IMG/VR virus record: IMGVR_UViG_3300025151_000218
Coordinates: 1 to 28,306 of that record
Length of the DNA stretch: 28,306 nucleotides
Direction: 5' to 3' (one strand)
Source of the DNA: a virus
In this document: piece after piece, positions 14,322 through 22,409 of the stretch
Layout: every line of letters begins with the position of its first letter
How positions within the stretch are numbered: the first letter of the stretch is position 1
Program-made: the position numbers and the translations under genes
Notes under the pieces: model-generated
Told to the model about the DNA's origin: nothing
The model's database searches: none
The model's input: only the letters and a program-made list of their open reading frames with translations

Positions 14322-17300
14322 ATGGCTAGAACATCACCAGGAGTAGAGGTTTCAGTAATAAACGAAAGTTTTTACGTACCGTCAGATGCGGGAACAACAC
14401 CTCTTTTTATAGTAACATCATCAACCGACAAGGCGAATGGTGCAGGATCAGGAACAGCGGCAGGAACACAAACTGCTAATGCCAACACTGCATATTTGAT
14501 CTCGTCACAAAGAGAATTAACAGAAACTTTCGGAGATCCGAAATTTTATCAAGACACAGCAGGCAATCCATTACACGGTTATGAATTGAATGAATGGGGT
14601 CTACAAGCGGCTTACTCATTTTTAGGAGTTGCCAACAGAGCATACGTTTTAAGAGCAAACGTTGACACTAGCGAATTAATCGGCGGTGCATCGGCTCCTA
14701 CAGCGTCACCAACAGATGGAACATATTGGTTTGACCTTGCATCAAGCTCTTATGGTTTATTTGAATGGTCACAAACAGATCAAAAATTTACAGCGAAAAC
14801 ACCAACGTTGATTACAGCAGTTACTGACCTGGTAGGTAACAGTTCAACAGGTGCACCAAAAACTAATGTAGGTAGCATTGGAGATTATGCTATCAACACA
14901 ACGCATGTATCAAACAAGATATACAAAAAAACATCAAGCAACACATGGGTGCAGTTAGGTTCACCTTCATGGCATAATTCACTACCAGTGATCACAGTTG
15001 CATCAGGAACAACAGTAACAAGTTCTCACAAGATGTCAATCAACGGTGTTGAAATTACAACAGGCGGTACAGCATTATCAGATGTTGCAACAGCAATAAA
15101 CACAGGTGACGGTACATCATCCGTGCCTGGCGTAACTGCAAGTGTGAACGCAACAACAGGAAACCTAGAGATATTCCACAATGGTCTATCATTTGGTGAC
15201 TCAACAGCAGGCGATGGCACACTTAGATTTGAAGCAGTTTCAGGTACACTTCTAGCAGACTTAGGAATTACAGCAGGTACTTTCAACGCAAACAAATTTT
15301 TACAAGCGGCACACACTTCAAGACCAACTTGGAAAACAGCAGATGAGAACAGACCTAACGGTTCAGTTTGGTTCAAGACAACTTCTGCAAATGCAGGTGC
15401 TAACATTGTTGCGAAACTTTACAGTTCAGCAAGTGGCAGTTTCACTTCAGTAAGTGCACCACTACACGCTACGCATCATCAAGCGATATTCAAACTTGAT
15501 CCTGCTAATGGCGGAACTGGTTTAAGTGCTGGTACATTGTACACACAATTCAACATTACAGAACAATCAAGTGATGGACAACAAGATGACACTCCAAATG
15601 TTGGAGACTTCCAGTTGTTTAGATACGAGGGTGGAGAAACTATCATTTCAGGAAAAACTATAAACCCAACTTTCACACACAATGAAACGTTCACTGTAAG
15701 AGAAAGTTTAAAAAATCAAGAAGCATTAGATACTGCTAAAACTGTTACAATACAATCAGGTGACGGTTCAACGTTGGCTGATTCAGAAGACTTTATCACG
15801 GCGTTTGCGGCGGCTAACTTCACAAACCTTGAAGCATCAATTATATCAAGCGGTGAGTTCGAGGGTGCTATCCAGATCAAACACAAACTAGGTGGTGAGT
15901 TCAGAATGAATCAAACATCAGGCACACCATTAGATGATGCTGGACTAGGCGTTTCACAAGCACACAGTTATGGCGGATACACAGCGAACAGCACAACATT
16001 AATAGATAACTTGTATGTTGCACCAGCAGGTGATTCAGAAGACTCAACTGTGGGTAACGAAACAATCGCTTCTAACTGGAAGAGATTGAGTTACACAGCA
16101 AGTTCAAGCACACCAACTAATGAACCAGCAGACGGAACATTATGGTATGACAGCAAGATTGATGAAGCAGATATCATGGTTCACAATGGTACAACTTGGG
16201 TTGGATACGTAAGCAATTATTCTTCAACAGATCCAAATGGTCCACAGTTTAGTGCAACAGCACCAACTACACAATCAGATGGCACTGTTTTAGTAAACAA
16301 TGACTTATGGATTGACACTTCAGACTTAGAAAACTATCCAAAACTTTACAAATACAACACATCAGCAACATTAAGTTCAACAAACACAGCGAACCAAGTT
16401 GCAGTAACAACAACAGGCGCGGCTTGGGAACTAGTTGACAAAGCAGATCAAACTACAGAAGACGGTATTGTTTTTGCCGATGCAAGATGGCACACTTCAG
16501 CAGACAAGAGTGCTAACAACAGCACACAGGCGGGAACTGCATCTTCAATCAAGAACTTATTAAGTGATAACTTCTTAGATCCAGATGCTCCAGATCCAGC
16601 ATTATATCCAAATGGTATATTGTTATGGAACACAAGACGTTCTGGTTACAATGTTAAAGAATACAAAAACAGTTACATCACTGAAACAAAATATCCAAGT
16701 TCAGGTGGATCTGGCTTAGGTAACATTAGATTCAACAACGAAAGCGTTGGCGGTTACTACCCAGACAGATGGATTACTAAATCAGGTAACAACGCAGACG
16801 GTTCTGGAACTTTTGGAAGAAAAGCACAGAGAAAAGTTATTGTTCAACAACTTAAATCAGAGATGGACACTAACCAAGCAATCAGAGAAGACCAAAGAGG
16901 CTTCAACGTTATTGCTTGTCCTGGCTATCCAGAATTGATACAGAACATGATTAACTTAAACACAGACCGAGGAAACAAGGCTTTTGTTGTAGGTGATACA
17001 CCTTTAAGATTATCAGGTACAGCAACTGACATTCAAAACTGGGCAAACAACTCATCTGGTGCATTAGACAACGGCGAAGACGGCCTAGTTAGTGCAAGTG
17101 AATACCTAGGAGTATTCCACCCAGCAGGATTAACAACAGACAATGGCGGTAATAGTATTGTTGTTCCACCATCACACATGATGATGAGAGTACTAGCGAA
17201 CAACGACAATGTTGCTTTCCCATGGTTTGCACCAGCAGGTACAAGACGTGGTGTTGTAGACAATGCGACAGCAGTTGGATTTATTGATTCAACTTCTGGA

Positions 17301-17762
17301 GAATTCCAAACAACATCTGTTACGGAGTCAGTGAGAGATTCGATGCATGGGGCGAAGGTAAATCCAATTACTTTCTTCTCAGGATCAGGAATTGTAAACT
17401 TTGGAAACTTGACAAAAACATCAGGAAGTTCAGCACTAGACAGAATAAATGTTTCAAGATTGGCAGTATATCTAAGAGCACAACTAGATTCAATTGCGAA
17501 ACCGTTTATTTTTGAACCGAATGATGAATTAACTAGAAACGAGATCAAACAGGCGATCGAGTCATTCTTGTTAGAACTAGTTGGACAGAGAGCATTATTT
17601 GACTTCTTAGTAGTATGTGATGACACAAACAACACACCTACTAGAATAGATAGAAATGAACTTTATGTGGATATAGCGATTGAGCCAGTTAAATCAGTTG
17701 AATTTATTTACATACCGTTGAGAATCAAAAACACAGGAGAGATTGCAAATTTAGGGAACTAA
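14322..17762 (+). CDS. gp18: Tail sheath protein gp18-like, greatly enlarged
   Basis: 1146 aa; T4 gp18 is 659. The N-terminal core MARTSPGVEVSVINES, then AYLISSQRELTETFGDP (57-73) and NEWGLQAAYSFLGVANRAYVLRA (90-112), and the C-terminal core from about 760 (FNVIACPGYPELIQNMI, WFAPAGTRRGVV, RINVSRLAVYLRAQLD, and VKSVEFIYIPLRI near the end) are typical contractile sheath segments. Between about 120 and 715 lies an insertion of roughly 600 residues. It holds repeated P-x-DGT-x-W-x ... W modules (126-156, 335-376, 598-630, 650-704) and a segment (220-315) with INGV ... AIN ... VTAS like flagellin IN motifs. The core polymerises around the tube and contracts on infection; the insert would sit on the tail surface. 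Strong Shine-Dalgarno. Confidence 0.9.
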   Translation: MARTSPGVEVSVINESFYVPSDAGTTPLFIVTSSTDKANGAGSGTAAGTQTANANTAYLISSQRELTETFGDPKFYQDTAGNPLHGYELNEWGLQAAYSFLGVANRAYVLRANVDTSELIGGASAPTASPTDGTYWFDLASSSYGLFEWSQTDQKFTAKTPTLITAVTDLVGNSSTGAPKTNVGSIGDYAINTTHVSNKIYKKTSSNTWVQLGSPSWHNSLPVITVASGTTVTSSHKMSINGVEITTGGTALSDVATAINTGDGTSSVPGVTASVNATTGNLEIFHNGLSFGDSTAGDGTLRFEAVSGTLLADLGITAGTFNANKFLQAAHTSRPTWKTADENRPNGSVWFKTTSANAGANIVAKLYSSASGSFTSVSAPLHATHHQAIFKLDPANGGTGLSAGTLYTQFNITEQSSDGQQDDTPNVGDFQLFRYEGGETIISGKTINPTFTHNETFTVRESLKNQEALDTAKTVTIQSGDGSTLADSEDFITAFAAANFTNLEASIISSGEFEGAIQIKHKLGGEFRMNQTSGTPLDDAGLGVSQAHSYGGYTANSTTLIDNLYVAPAGDSEDSTVGNETIASNWKRLSYTASSSTPTNEPADGTLWYDSKIDEADIMVHNGTTWVGYVSNYSSTDPNGPQFSATAPTTQSDGTVLVNNDLWIDTSDLENYPKLYKYNTSATLSSTNTANQVAVTTTGAAWELVDKADQTTEDGIVFADARWHTSADKSANNSTQAGTASSIKNLLSDNFLDPDAPDPALYPNGILLWNTRRSGYNVKEYKNSYITETKYPSSGGSGLGNIRFNNESVGGYYPDRWITKSGNNADGSGTFGRKAQRKVIVQQLKSEMDTNQAIREDQRGFNVIACPGYPELIQNMINLNTDRGNKAFVVGDTPLRLSGTATDIQNWANNSSGALDNGEDGLVSASEYLGVFHPAGLTTDNGGNSIVVPPSHMMMRVLANNDNVAFPWFAPAGTRRGVVDNATAVGFIDSTSGEFQTTSVTESVRDSMHGAKVNPITFFSGSGIVNFGNLTKTSGSSALDRINVSRLAVYLRAQLDSIAKPFIFEPNDELTRNEIKQAIESFLLELVGQRALFDFLVVCDDTNNTPTRIDRNELYVDIAIEPVKSVEFIYIPLRIKNTGEIANLGN

Positions 17763-17768
17763 TTTTGG

Positions 17769-17776
17769 AATAAATA
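17769..17776 (+). promoter_or_regulatory. T4-style late promoter AATAAATA
   Basis: 7 of 8 match between sheath and tube genes. The tube gene also has an AGGAG Shine-Dalgarno 5-10 bases before ATG 17791, so read-through and a new start are both possible. Confidence 0.55.
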
Positions 17777-17790
17777 GATAGGAGAAACAA

Positions 17791-18411
17791 ATGGCAATAT
17801 CAACATTATCAAAATTTACAGTACCTTTAGCAAACGATCAAAGTAGTGCATCACAAGGCTTGTTGATGCCTAAACTACAATATCGTTTTAGATGTATCCT
17901 GGAAAATTTTGGAGTATCAACACCGAGATCAGAACTAACAAAACAGGTTATGGATGTTACAAGACCAAACTTGACTTTTGACACAGTAACGTTAGATGTT
18001 TACAACTCAAAAGTTTATGTGGCAGGAAAACATACTTGGGATCCAATAACAATCACTTTAAGAGATGACGTAAACAACTCAGTTACTAAACTGGTTGGTG
18101 AACAGATTCAGAAACAGTTCGACTTCTTTGAACAGGCTTCGGCGGCATCTGGTATCGACTACAAATTCACAGGTAGAATTGAAATGTTAGATGGTGGAAA
18201 CGGTTCAAGTGCACCAAATGTTCTAGAAACATTTGAGTTATACGGTGCATATGTTGAAAACGTAAACTACAACACACTAGCATATCAAACTTCAGAACCG
18301 GCTACAATCACATTGTCAGTAAGATACGACAACGCAATACAGACTCCAACAGGAACTGGAATTGGAACAGCAGTATCTAGAACAATCGGTACATTAAGTA
18401 CTGGTGGTTAA
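17791..18411 (+). CDS. gp19: Tail tube protein gp19-like
   Basis: 206 aa. LQYRFRCILENFGV (about 30-43), then TKQVMDVTRPNLTFDTVTLDVYNSKVYVAGKHTWDPITITLRDD (50-93), is the tail tube fold pattern: F-x-V, then V-x-P-x-L-x-F-x3-T-x-D-VYNSK-x-Y-x-AGKH-TWDPI-x-I-x-x-RDD. It is known from T4-like gp19. YGAYVENVNYNTLAYQTSEPATITLSVRYDNA near the C-terminus is the conserved last sheet. The protein stacks as hexameric rings that form the DNA channel. It follows gp18 as in T4, has a good Shine-Dalgarno and is closed by the terminator at 18440-18466, which fits high-level separate expression. Confidence 0.92.
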   Translation: MAISTLSKFTVPLANDQSSASQGLLMPKLQYRFRCILENFGVSTPRSELTKQVMDVTRPNLTFDTVTLDVYNSKVYVAGKHTWDPITITLRDDVNNSVTKLVGEQIQKQFDFFEQASAASGIDYKFTGRIEMLDGGNGSSAPNVLETFELYGAYVENVNYNTLAYQTSEPATITLSVRYDNAIQTPTGTGIGTAVSRTIGTLSTGG

Positions 18412-18439
18412 TAAGAATTAAGTTAGCAATTATAACAGG

Positions 18440-18466
18440 AAAAGCGTCTTTATAGGCGCTTTTTTT
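18440..18466 (+). terminator. Rho-independent terminator after the tail tube gene
   Basis: The stem AAAAGCGTC (18440-18448) pairs with GGCGCTTTT (18455-18463) with one T-G pair, loop TTTATA, then Ts to 18466. It is followed within 6 bases by a late-promoter octamer. Confidence 0.88.
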
Positions 18467-18471
18467 GTGAC

Positions 18472-18479
18472 TATAAATA
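18472..18479 (+). promoter_or_regulatory. T4-style late promoter TATAAATA
   Basis: Perfect octamer directly after the terminator and 6 nt before ATG 18485, with no Shine-Dalgarno. It starts the next transcription unit. Confidence 0.72.
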
Positions 18480-18484
18480 ACACT

Positions 18485-19897
18485 ATGCCAAGCATTAACA
18501 ATTTCTTAAAAGGTTTCCAGGACGGACTTCCTGGAATGAAAGATTACCGACACGCATCACGACTGTACATAGACGACACGTACAAGTTGATGCCAAAACA
18601 GAAATTCCTTTTCCATGTTGTTTTCGACACAGACGAATCAATTTTCTTTGATGGATTCCAAAACCATGAAAGAACTGAATTGAACATGCTGGTGAAGGCC
18701 TGTGACATGCCCAAGTATGACATGAGCCTAGAAGAAAAAATTCAGTACAATAAGAAACTGTATACAGCAACAAGGATTGCTTACGAGCCAATCAACATCA
18801 CGTTCCATGATGATCATGCAGATACAGTGAATGCATTCTGGAAGAAATACTACGAGTACAATATTGCGGACTCTGTCGGAATGCAAAGCGAGGCAACTGT
18901 CAGAACCACCAAGGATGACTACTATGACGGAATAGATGCAAAACGTGTTACAAAATTTGGATTGGACACACCTAAGAAAAGGAAAAAACCATATCTAAGA
19001 AACATAGAAATATTTGTTTTACACAAACAAAGATTCACATCAATGACTCTAATTAATCCTGTGATAGGATCATTCTCACACGATAATCTTGATGCGGCAG
19101 ATGGGGCAGGCATCCTGCAAAATACAATGCAGATACTATATGAAACTGTTACATACAAATCAGGAATGATCAAAAACCCCGATGGAAGAGTCAACGCTAA
19201 CAATATCAGAGGTGGCTTCGCTACAATACATTATGACAAGGAACCAAGTCCATTGACTGTGTTGGGTGGTGGGACTAGCAGTATATTTGGTCCCGGTGGT
19301 GTTGTAGACGGTATTGGTTCTGTAATAAGAAATTATAAAAATAAGAACATACTGGGTGCAATATTGGCGGCGTCAAACACTTACAACAATGCGAAAAAAA
19401 TTAAAAAACAAGATGCAAAAGAAGAATTAAAAGGCATTGCAAAACGAGGAGTTTTAGAAGTAGGTAAACAGGCAGGCACAATCACAAATCCCGTTGGTGG
19501 ATTCAACGTTGGTGCCGCGGTCGCAGGTGCTGTTGTACTTGCAACTGCCAAAGGTACCGATGATAAAAAAAACAAAAGCAACGCAAGAGTAATCAAGAGT
19601 CCAGCACTTGATACCACACTATACCTAACAGCAGAAGAATCGTTTCAATTGATATCAAATAACGAAACATTGAAGGACGAGATCGCGGCAGGTATATATT
19701 ACAAAGATATCGGTTCAAGAAAGGATATTACAGTGGCGGCATCTGATATCGAGTATGCAGGATCGAGCGATACCACAAAAAGGGTGTACAGAAACAAGGC
19801 GATAACAGATATAAGGAAATTGGTCACAGAAGGATACATTAAAATTTCAAGAGGAACGCAGGATGTATCAATAACAGTTGAGAAGGCGGCATTATAA
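18485..19897 (+). CDS. Tube-like baseplate/tail protein (gp54/gp19-like fold)
   Basis: 470 aa from ATG 18485 (MPSINNFLKGFQDG). An upstream in-frame GTG at 18467 lies in the terminator/promoter region. The N-terminal 215 residues follow the tail-tube-like pattern: PKQKFLFHVVFDTD, LVKACDMPKYDMSLEEKIQYNKKLYTATRIAYEPINITFHDDHADTVNAFWKKYYEYN, and RNIEIFVLHKQRFTSMTLINPVIGSFSHD. This pattern is found in baseplate tube-initiator proteins (T4 gp54) as well as gp19. After about 225 comes a Gly/Lys/Ala-rich stretch and a C-terminal domain (about 370-470) with no recognised family. A tube initiator or second tube protein is the best guess. The stop overlaps the next ATG by one base (TAATG). Confidence 0.65.
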   Translation: MPSINNFLKGFQDGLPGMKDYRHASRLYIDDTYKLMPKQKFLFHVVFDTDESIFFDGFQNHERTELNMLVKACDMPKYDMSLEEKIQYNKKLYTATRIAYEPINITFHDDHADTVNAFWKKYYEYNIADSVGMQSEATVRTTKDDYYDGIDAKRVTKFGLDTPKKRKKPYLRNIEIFVLHKQRFTSMTLINPVIGSFSHDNLDAADGAGILQNTMQILYETVTYKSGMIKNPDGRVNANNIRGGFATIHYDKEPSPLTVLGGGTSSIFGPGGVVDGIGSVIRNYKNKNILGAILAASNTYNNAKKIKKQDAKEELKGIAKRGVLEVGKQAGTITNPVGGFNVGAAVAGAVVLATAKGTDDKKNKSNARVIKSPALDTTLYLTAEESFQLISNNETLKDEIAAGIYYKDIGSRKDITVAASDIEYAGSSDTTKRVYRNKAITDIRKLVTEGYIKISRGTQDVSITVEKAAL

Positions 19898-20274
19898 TGA
19901 CAGAATTTTACACAAACCTACCACCGAAACAAGATGATGATCTTGAAAAGACTATAAAAAAGTTAACAACAGGAACTTATGAAACAGAATATCAATTCAA
20001 CGTTGGTGAGTACGACAGCACAGTTGCATTCTTTGTTAAACGTGGTTTCAATAGGACCTCAGCGGAATCAACTGCTTATGTGATTCTTTCACAAGCAAAA
20101 ATAGACGATGTAAGTCCACAAGTTCTATTAGATAAAATCTCGAATGCCAACCCGGCACAACTATCGGAGTTGATCACAATAGTGTTGAATGCCAATAGAT
20201 ACAAGTCAAGCCAACTGGGTGTGAGACAGACATTGACAACCAAAGAGACTGTTTCTAGAAATATCATAGACTAA
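19897..20274 (+). CDS. Conserved small marine myovirus protein
   Basis: 125 aa. Helical and moderately acidic, with GFNRTSAESTAYVILSQAKIDDVSPQVLLDKI near 50-80, LSELITIVLNANRYKSSQLG and a conserved-looking SRNIID end. This arrangement resembles a small protein found next to tail and packaging genes in other marine T4-like phages, annotated at most as virion structural; I cannot assign a role. Both ends overlap neighbours by one base (TAATG at 19895-19899 and 20272-20276), so translation is tightly coupled to the tube-like protein before it and the head-completion protein after it. Confidence 0.75.
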   Translation: MTEFYTNLPPKQDDDLEKTIKKLTTGTYETEYQFNVGEYDSTVAFFVKRGFNRTSAESTAYVILSQAKIDDVSPQVLLDKISNANPAQLSELITIVLNANRYKSSQLGVRQTLTTKETVSRNIID

Positions 20275-20714
20275 TGTTACCTAGATTTGCAAGAGGTAAG
20301 TTTACTCCAAAGAACGGAGAAAAATATGTAGGCACAAAAACACCAACTTACAGATCAAGTTGGGAACACTCGTTTATGAGATTGTGTGATGAACATCCTA
20401 GTGTGTATCAGTGGGCGTCTGAGTCAATTAAGATTCCATACAGACATCCTTTCACTGGAAAATACACAGTGTACGTGCCAGATTTTTTTATTGTGTACCA
20501 AGACAAAAATGGTCGTAAACATGCGGAAATGGTTGAAGTAAAACCAATGAGTCAGACTACCATGGAGGCGGCGGGCAAGAGCCAAGGAAAAAAGAAACAG
20601 GTTGTGATAAACATGGCAAAATGGGAGGCCGCAAGTAATTTTGCAAAACAAAGAAAAATAAAATTTAGAGTAATATCAGAAGAACAATTATTCCACAGCG
20701 GTAAACGTAAGTAA
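20274..20714 (+). CDS. gp4: Head completion nuclease gp4-like
   Basis: 146 aa. The order YRSSWEHSFMRLCDEHPSV (26-44), WASESIKIPYRHPFTGKYTVYVPDFFI (47-73) and EMVEVKP (85-91) matches T4 gp4 (head completion protein, also called gp50/gp4) and the TnsA-like restriction-endonuclease fold. Candidate metal and catalytic residues are E31, D70, E88 and K90. KWEAASNFAKQRKIKFRVISEEQL is the usual last helix and strand. In T4 this protein is needed to make filled heads competent for tail joining. The stop TAA lies inside the late-promoter-like AGTAAATA of the next gene. Confidence 0.83.
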   Translation: MLPRFARGKFTPKNGEKYVGTKTPTYRSSWEHSFMRLCDEHPSVYQWASESIKIPYRHPFTGKYTVYVPDFFIVYQDKNGRKHAEMVEVKPMSQTTMEAAGKSQGKKKQVVINMAKWEAASNFAKQRKIKFRVISEEQLFHSGKRK

Positions 20715-20717
20715 ATA
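20710..20717 (+). promoter_or_regulatory. Late-promoter-like octamer AGTAAATA
   Basis: Core TAAATA ends 6 nt before ATG 20723. The octamer contains the stop codon of the gene before it (20712-20714). No Shine-Dalgarno. Confidence 0.5.
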
Positions 20718-20722
20718 AAGCA

Positions 20723-21247
20723 ATGACAAAGAAACTAGAAGATATCCTTAATTTACCAAACGTCAAACAAGCGTTCAAAGAAGTCGACAAAAAAGAACAG
20801 GCAAAAGCCAACAGAGATCAAACAAAAGAAGTGATGAAAAATGTTGATCCGCAAACACGTAAAAATTTAGAAAAGAGTTATGCAGAATTTGACAAGGTTG
20901 CGGCCGCACTACCGCAGGTTAAAGGCCTGGGAGAACTATCAGATTTAGAATTAGATAAGTTGGCTGTAGAAGCAGAAGAAAGTTATAAAAATCTAATGGA
21001 TTTGGGGATGAACGTTGATTCTCGTTACTCAGGCAGAATATTCGAAGTTGCAGGAAACTTTTTACGTAATGCCATAGACGCAAAAGGTTCTAAAATTGAT
21101 AAAAAATTAAAAATGGTCGAATTACAATTAAAGAAAATGAAGATCGACAAAGACGGAAACAAGGACGGGGGTCCAATAGAGGAGAGCGACGGTTTTGTAA
21201 TATCTGACCGAAACGAATTGATGAAGAAATTACTGAAGAAAGACTAA
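20723..21247 (+). CDS. gp16: Small terminase subunit gp16-like
   Basis: 174 aa, mostly helical and charged. The central part LSDLELDKLAVEAEESYKNLMDLGMNVDSRYSGRIFEVAGNFLRNAIDAKG (about 72-122) matches the oligomerisation core of T4-type small terminases (pattern L-x-DTG-M-x2-x-x-R-x-EV-x-x-x-L-x-x-x-I-x-A). The KLKMVELQLKKMKIDKDG segment that follows and the C-terminal FVISDRNELMKKLLKKD tail also fit. It recognises phage DNA and stimulates the large terminase. The large terminase gene is not adjacent but three genes downstream (23886), an order unlike T4, where 16 and 17 adjoin. The stop overlaps the ATG of the radical SAM gene by one base. Confidence 0.85.
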   Translation: MTKKLEDILNLPNVKQAFKEVDKKEQAKANRDQTKEVMKNVDPQTRKNLEKSYAEFDKVAAALPQVKGLGELSDLELDKLAVEAEESYKNLMDLGMNVDSRYSGRIFEVAGNFLRNAIDAKGSKIDKKLKMVELQLKKMKIDKDGNKDGGPIEESDGFVISDRNELMKKLLKKD

Positions 21248-22386
21248 TGTCGCTTCCTAGTAACTTTTGTCCGGCCCCATTCATACAACTACAAACATCA
21301 AAAAACGGATCGTGTGGTCCATGTCCATACAGGCCAAATATGTGGAATGTAAAAGGACCAATATCGGAGCAGTGGCGATCTGATGCAATAAAAGGATTAC
21401 GTCAGAACTTTCTTGATAATAAAAAAGATCCACGTTGTCAACGTTGCTGGAAAGAAGAAGAAGCAGGCCATGAGAGTTTGAGATTACGACTCCGAGAATT
21501 CAGAGGCAGTGCCAATACTGGAAAAGTTTTTGAAAAATATATTGAAACAAAAAAATATGAAAAGTTTCCATTAATTTTGACTGTTATCCCCGGAAACGAA
21601 TGTAATTTATCCTGTCCATCTTGCAACGGAAATTTTTCAAGTAAATGGAATAGTATGGCAAGTAACAGCGACTATGGAGGATTTCAAAAAGTGGTGGATA
21701 ATTGGAATTTAACAGAGGCACAATACCAGGACATAGTGGATAATTCTCCTAATTTACAGAAAATAGAAGTGTTTGGTGGAGAACCTTTTCTAAATAAAAA
21801 AAATAGAAAATGGCTTATTGAAAGATTAATCGAAAAAGGCACATCAAAAAATATAAAATTATACTTCAACACAAATGGCACACAATTCGATAGCAAGTAC
21901 ATGGAGAAAATTACGAGTAATTTTAAGTTTGTTGAAATAAGACAATCGATAGACGGCTTATATGAACAGTTCGAATATATACGTTATGGGGCAAAGTTCG
22001 ATCAGATCATCTCCAATGCTGAAAAATTCAATGCACTTCCAAACACAGATTATGAAATAATATGTACAGTGTCTATTTTCAACGTTTTATCACTTGAAGA
22101 TATTGATAGTTTTTTCAAAGCACGTAATTGGTCCGTATATTATAATGTAGTTGATTTTGAAAATCACTTACTCCTACACAACATACCTGATGTATTGAAA
22201 AAACACATCAAATTACCTAGAAAATTCCACGACATAGAACAGTATATAAACATGCAAAATTGCAACACTGATCATTGGGATAGTTTTGTAAGATATACTA
22301 AAATTTTAGACACAAACAGAGGCACATCCTTCAAAAACACCTTCCCTGCCCTGCATAATCTAGTCAAAAAACACGGCTATGAATGA
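21247..22386 (+). CDS. Radical SAM enzyme with extra cysteine pairs (twitch/SPASM-like)
   Basis: 379 aa. The radical SAM cluster motif is CX3CX2C at C119, C123 and C126 (NECNLSCPSC), preceded by a strand LILTVIPG. GGEP at 176-179 is the usual SAM amino-group site. The N-terminal part has C8, C23, C26, C64 and C67 in the layout FC-x-APF ... GSCGPCPY ... C-x-x-C, which suggests an auxiliary iron-sulphur cluster as in twitch or SPASM-like proteins. Substrate unknown; relatives modify peptides, sugars or small molecules. TAATG overlap with the small terminase stop means coupled translation inside the packaging operon. An acquired metabolic or virion-modifying gene is possible. Base composition looks like the neighbours. 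Confidence 0.88.
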   Translation: MSLPSNFCPAPFIQLQTSKNGSCGPCPYRPNMWNVKGPISEQWRSDAIKGLRQNFLDNKKDPRCQRCWKEEEAGHESLRLRLREFRGSANTGKVFEKYIETKKYEKFPLILTVIPGNECNLSCPSCNGNFSSKWNSMASNSDYGGFQKVVDNWNLTEAQYQDIVDNSPNLQKIEVFGGEPFLNKKNRKWLIERLIEKGTSKNIKLYFNTNGTQFDSKYMEKITSNFKFVEIRQSIDGLYEQFEYIRYGAKFDQIISNAEKFNALPNTDYEIICTVSIFNVLSLEDIDSFFKARNWSVYYNVVDFENHLLLHNIPDVLKKHIKLPRKFHDIEQYINMQNCNTDHWDSFVRYTKILDTNRGTSFKNTFPALHNLVKKHGYE

Positions 22387-22395
22387 TACATAAAG

Positions 22396-22403
22396 GCTAA
22401 ATA
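22396..22403 (+). promoter_or_regulatory. Late-promoter-like octamer GCTAAATA
   Basis: Core TAAATA ends 7 nt before ATG 22410, with no Shine-Dalgarno. Confidence 0.5.
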
Positions 22404-22409
22404 TTGCAT

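Noticed and set aside
18467-18484. GTG start for the tube-like protein
   Set aside because: It lies between the terminator T-tract and the late octamer, upstream of the likely transcript start.
22404-22409. TTG start for the internal-protein candidate
   Set aside because: Adds two residues directly against the octamer; ATG 22410 gives the capsid-targeting-like N-terminus.
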